Of a stretch of 64,000 nucleotides of DNA, positions 61,546 through 64,000 are shown one piece after another. Under the pieces are notes generated by a model. The model saw nothing but the letters and a program-made list of their open reading frames with translations, did not search any database and was not told where the DNA came from. The position numbers were made by a program, and so were the translations under genes. This DNA is from CAVVXX01 sp963707975. GTDB lineage: Bacteria > Pseudomonadota > Alphaproteobacteria > Micropepsales > Micropepsaceae. How positions within the stretch are numbered: the first letter of the stretch is position 1; each line of letters begins with the position of its first letter. The DNA lies in the NCBI GenBank assembly GCA_963707975.1, contig OY970177.1:372001-436000 (forward strand), written 5' to 3'.

Positions 61546-63972
61546 TCAGAATTTCTGTCCAAAGGTCAGTCCGATCGTGCGCGGTTGGGCAGTCAGAATA
61601 TAGGGTTCAAAGCCGCAGGTTCCGGGCGTACATTCGGCATAGCGGCCGAGCTGCGCGCGCTCGTCGAACGCATTCTGCACGAACAATTCAAGATGCCAGT
61701 CATCGCGCTCGATACCGGTAGTAAAATCGAAAGTGGTAAACGGTGCGTTCTTGCCCAGCAGCGAACGTTCATATATCCGCAGGTCCGACCAGGTGCCGCT
61801 CTCATGCACCAACGAACCCTGCACATGCATATTGAAGGTGTCCCACATCCACTCGTAGCGCGTCGTGGCGTTGATCTTCCACATGGGCGTGATAGGCAAT
61901 TGCGTGCCGGATGGCGCGTTGGCGACGGCGTTGGTGCAGACGATTGTAAGATCGCGGCAGAACGGCTTGGTGATGCTGCCATCATTGTATGCGCCTGATG
62001 ACGATAGGGTGAGTCCGTCGACGGGAAGCCAGTTGATCTCGTATTCGAAACCTTTCACCAGCGCCTGTCCGCCATCTTCCACGATAGTAACCGAATTTGG
62101 CCCCAGGAACGGGAACTGGAAATTGTTCCAGTTTTCCCAATAGAACGCGCCATTGACACGTATTCGATTTTCATCCCAGGCCGTCTTCCAGCCGACCTCG
62201 TAATTGTCGAGCGAGTCCGGCCCGTAGGGTGCGAAAGGCATGCCTGTCGCCGGGTTGGTCACGCGGTTGGCGCCACCGGGGCGAAAGCCGGTCGAATAGG
62301 TGGCGTAAAGCATCTTGTCCTCAGTCACCTGCCACGTGAGGTTGACGCGGTGCGTCTCGCCGTTGCCCTTGGCGCGTGCGTTGAGATCGGTACACGGCCC
62401 ATTGTCGACGGATGTGGGCGCAAAGCAGCGCGAGGCTTCGTAGCTTGCGAAACCGAAGAAGCCCTTCAACGTGTTGTCGTAAGAGTAAAGCCGGATGCCG
62501 CCGGTCAAGGTAAGATTTGAGAGGATGTCAAACGACGCCTCGCCAAACGCCGCATAGTCCTGGTCGTAGCGCTCCTCATCGGTCAACCAAAGTGTGTTGG
62601 GCCAGCCAGTGACGCTGACGACGGGCTGGCCGGAGCCAGGATCGGCCAAGCCTTCAATAATGTAGTCCTGCTGGATGTAGTGCTTCTGCCCCTCGTAGAA
62701 CAAACCGCCCACAAAGCGCAGACGGTCGGTTTTTGGCGAGGACAGCCGCAATTCGTGGCTCATTTTGCTGAACCGGTCGGTACCATCAATGCGCTGCGTG
62801 GGATCAATCTGCTTACCCGCGTTGTCAGTGAAGAAGACGTAATAGGAATTGTACTTATCGTACCAGTAGGTGTAGTCGGTGTAGTCAGCCGCCGAGTGGA
62901 CCTGGCGGTTCATGTAGGCGCCCGCGTAGACCAGGTCGAGATCGTAGATTTTGCCCTGCACGGTCAGCGCCGCCTGGTACCAGTCATCGTGCACGAATTC
63001 GGGCAGGAAGTGCTGCACTTTCAGGTCGCCAGCGAATTTCGGATCGAAAGCGAATATGCCGTCGCTGTCTTCGCGTTGGACCATGAGGCTGGGCGTGATG
63101 GTCCAGCTGTCGTTGAGTTCGATGCCGAGCGCCGCGCGCGCGCCTATCTTGTCGACGGTGTTGTAGTTGTTCTTGACGAAGGCGGAGTTGTTGATAGTGA
63201 TTGGTGGTGGCACTGGCGAGAAGGGCGGATTGGCGTTATCGAAAGTGTAGGTGCGCGTGCCGGGTACGTTGTCGATGTAGCCCGCGTCATGCTCATCCCA
63301 AGCGACAATGCGGAGGGCGATTTTGTCGGAAAATGGCTCGTTGACCATGCCATGCGCCACATAGCCGAAGCCGCCATGATCGACGGAATTGCCGGTTAGT
63401 TCGTAATTCGCTTCGAAGTCGCTGGGGTCGGGCTTGTTGGAGATGATGCGGATGACGCCTGATTCCGCACTGGCACCATAGAGAGTACCCTGTGGACCGG
63501 ACAGTGCCTCGACGCGCTGGACGTCATAGGTCGGAATATCGAGCGTGCCGTTGATCGTGGTGATCGGCTGCTCGTCGAAATAGACGCTGACGGTGGGCTC
63601 AGGGCCTGAATGGTTGCCGTTCTGGTCGCTGGCGATGCCGCGCATGGTGACGTTGGAGAAGCCCGGACCGCCATCGCTGCCCTGCCCGCTCACAGCATAA
63701 GTCACGTTCGGCAGATAGCGCGCGAAATCAGTGAAGTCGCTGAGATGCAGGTCCTCGATTTTCTGCTCGGTGATGGCATTCACCATCAGCGGAACCTTCT
63801 GCAGGTTCTCCTCGCGCTTTTCGGCGGTGACCGTCACTGTTTCCAGCACCTGGGGCGCTGCTGCCTGTTGCGCGAACGCTGACGGGACACCCGTAAGCGC
63901 GGTTGAAGCCAACAAGAGTTGAAACAAACGAGAGCGAGCCATCACCGGCCCGCACGAAGAAATCCCCCGCAT
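61546..63972 (-). CDS. TonB-dependent receptor
   Basis: An 808-aa protein from ATG 63972, with GGAGG eight bases upstream; an internal Met at 63942 also fits the signal peptide (FQLLLASTALTGVPSAFAQQ). TonB box region LETVTVTAEKREENLQKVPL is followed by the plug: LSDFTDFARYLPNVTY, NVTMRGIASDQNG, VSVYFDEQPI, VQRVEALSGPQGTLYGASAE SGVIRI. The barrel is 22-stranded-size and ends IGLTFGQKF with terminal Phe. The GxVSVYF plug and short TonB leader are like alphaproteobacterial receptors for glycans or other organic nutrients rather than classic siderophores. Substrate unknown. Confidence 0.9.
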   Translation of the reverse strand: MRGISSCGPVMARSRLFQLLLASTALTGVPSAFAQQAAAPQVLETVTVTAEKREENLQKVPLMVNAITEQKIEDLHLSDFTDFARYLPNVTYAVSGQGSDGGPGFSNVTMRGIASDQNGNHSGPEPTVSVYFDEQPITTINGTLDIPTYDVQRVEALSGPQGTLYGASAESGVIRIISNKPDPSDFEANYELTGNSVDHGGFGYVAHGMVNEPFSDKIALRIVAWDEHDAGYIDNVPGTRTYTFDNANPPFSPVPPPITINNSAFVKNNYNTVDKIGARAALGIELNDSWTITPSLMVQREDSDGIFAFDPKFAGDLKVQHFLPEFVHDDWYQAALTVQGKIYDLDLVYAGAYMNRQVHSAADYTDYTYWYDKYNSYYVFFTDNAGKQIDPTQRIDGTDRFSKMSHELRLSSPKTDRLRFVGGLFYEGQKHYIQQDYIIEGLADPGSGQPVVSVTGWPNTLWLTDEERYDQDYAAFGEASFDILSNLTLTGGIRLYSYDNTLKGFFGFASYEASRCFAPTSVDNGPCTDLNARAKGNGETHRVNLTWQVTEDKMLYATYSTGFRPGGANRVTNPATGMPFAPYGPDSLDNYEVGWKTAWDENRIRVNGAFYWENWNNFQFPFLGPNSVTIVEDGGQALVKGFEYEINWLPVDGLTLSSSGAYNDGSITKPFCRDLTIVCTNAVANAPSGTQLPITPMWKINATTRYEWMWDTFNMHVQGSLVHESGTWSDLRIYERSLLGKNAPFTTFDFTTGIERDDWHLELFVQNAFDERAQLGRYAECTPGTCGFEPYILTAQPRTIGLTFGQKF

Positions 63973-64000
63973 GGAAAGCGCCTCCGATTACACCGCACGA

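Noticed and set aside
61525..63399. Plus-strand frames antisense to the TonB-dependent receptor
   Set aside because: The receptor frame has a signal peptide, plug motifs and terminal Phe; the antisense frames have no ribosome-binding site or motif.
1..64000. tRNA, rRNA, riboswitch or insertion-sequence transposase
   Set aside because: I found no tRNA-like TTCGA arm with matching acceptor stems, no rRNA, no known riboswitch pattern and no transposase or integrase frame, so the dispersed repeats have no visible mobilising enzyme in this window.

Overview
The window looks like chromosomal DNA of an alphaproteobacterium. It is moderately GC-rich by eye and has a Gram-negative envelope gene set: TonB-dependent receptor, RND efflux pump, autotransporter and OmpA-type proteins. 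It also has many PEP-CTERM proteins with XrtA-associated glycosyltransferases, and FNR/FixK-type boxes. A Rhizomicrobium/Micropepsaceae-like or related soil or aquatic alphaproteobacterium would fit, but no rRNA or tRNA is present to settle this. A dispersed ~30-bp palindromic repeat (AATGTCCGC..GCGGACATT type) is scattered through the first 40 kb.

Layout. 0-7.5 kb: the tail of a CsbD-like stress protein, small hypotheticals, an endonuclease III-like FeS glycosylase, an exported alpha/beta hydrolase, and a class C beta-lactamase-type hydrolase divergent from a membrane-anchored AraC regulator. 7.6-13.8 kb: a beta-barrel protein, a tandem array of five PEP-CTERM proteins with a collapsed sixth copy, then a lesion-bearing OmpA gene. 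14-16.4 kb: an exported methyltransferase and a decayed HigBA toxin-antitoxin pair. 17-26.4 kb: polysaccharide genes (an EpsB-like sugar transferase, a GT-C-like membrane protein, a GH18/NodB/GT2 fusion) and a sixth PEP-CTERM protein. 27-34 kb: a barrel paralogue and a very large Ala/Gly-rich autotransporter broken by one frameshift.

34-41 kb: a GT2 enzyme whose 3' end lies in a duplicated 127-bp repeat, hemerythrin, a 42-aa Flp-like peptide, a copper P-type ATPase, a TPR protein and several FNR-like boxes, which suggests an oxygen/metal-responsive patch. 41-49.4 kb: two LemA clusters (LemA-M48 and LemA-TPM-TPM) flanking a GH47 alpha-mannosidase homologue (unusual in bacteria) and an XrtA-associated glycosyltransferase. 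49.6-54.9 kb: a hydrolase and an RND adaptor-pump pair.

55-61.4 kb is the most unusual part. One gene encodes an N-terminal helix-turn-helix domain, a membrane segment and about 500 residues of NAQAF-type decapeptide repeats. Four 15-bp GTGA-N7-TCAC palindromes sit over its promoter. It is followed by a metalloprotease/propeller/barrel protein and a PrsW-type intramembrane protease. My inference is an envelope-sensing module in which a tethered repressor is controlled by proteolysis. The window ends in a TonB-dependent receptor gene on the minus strand.
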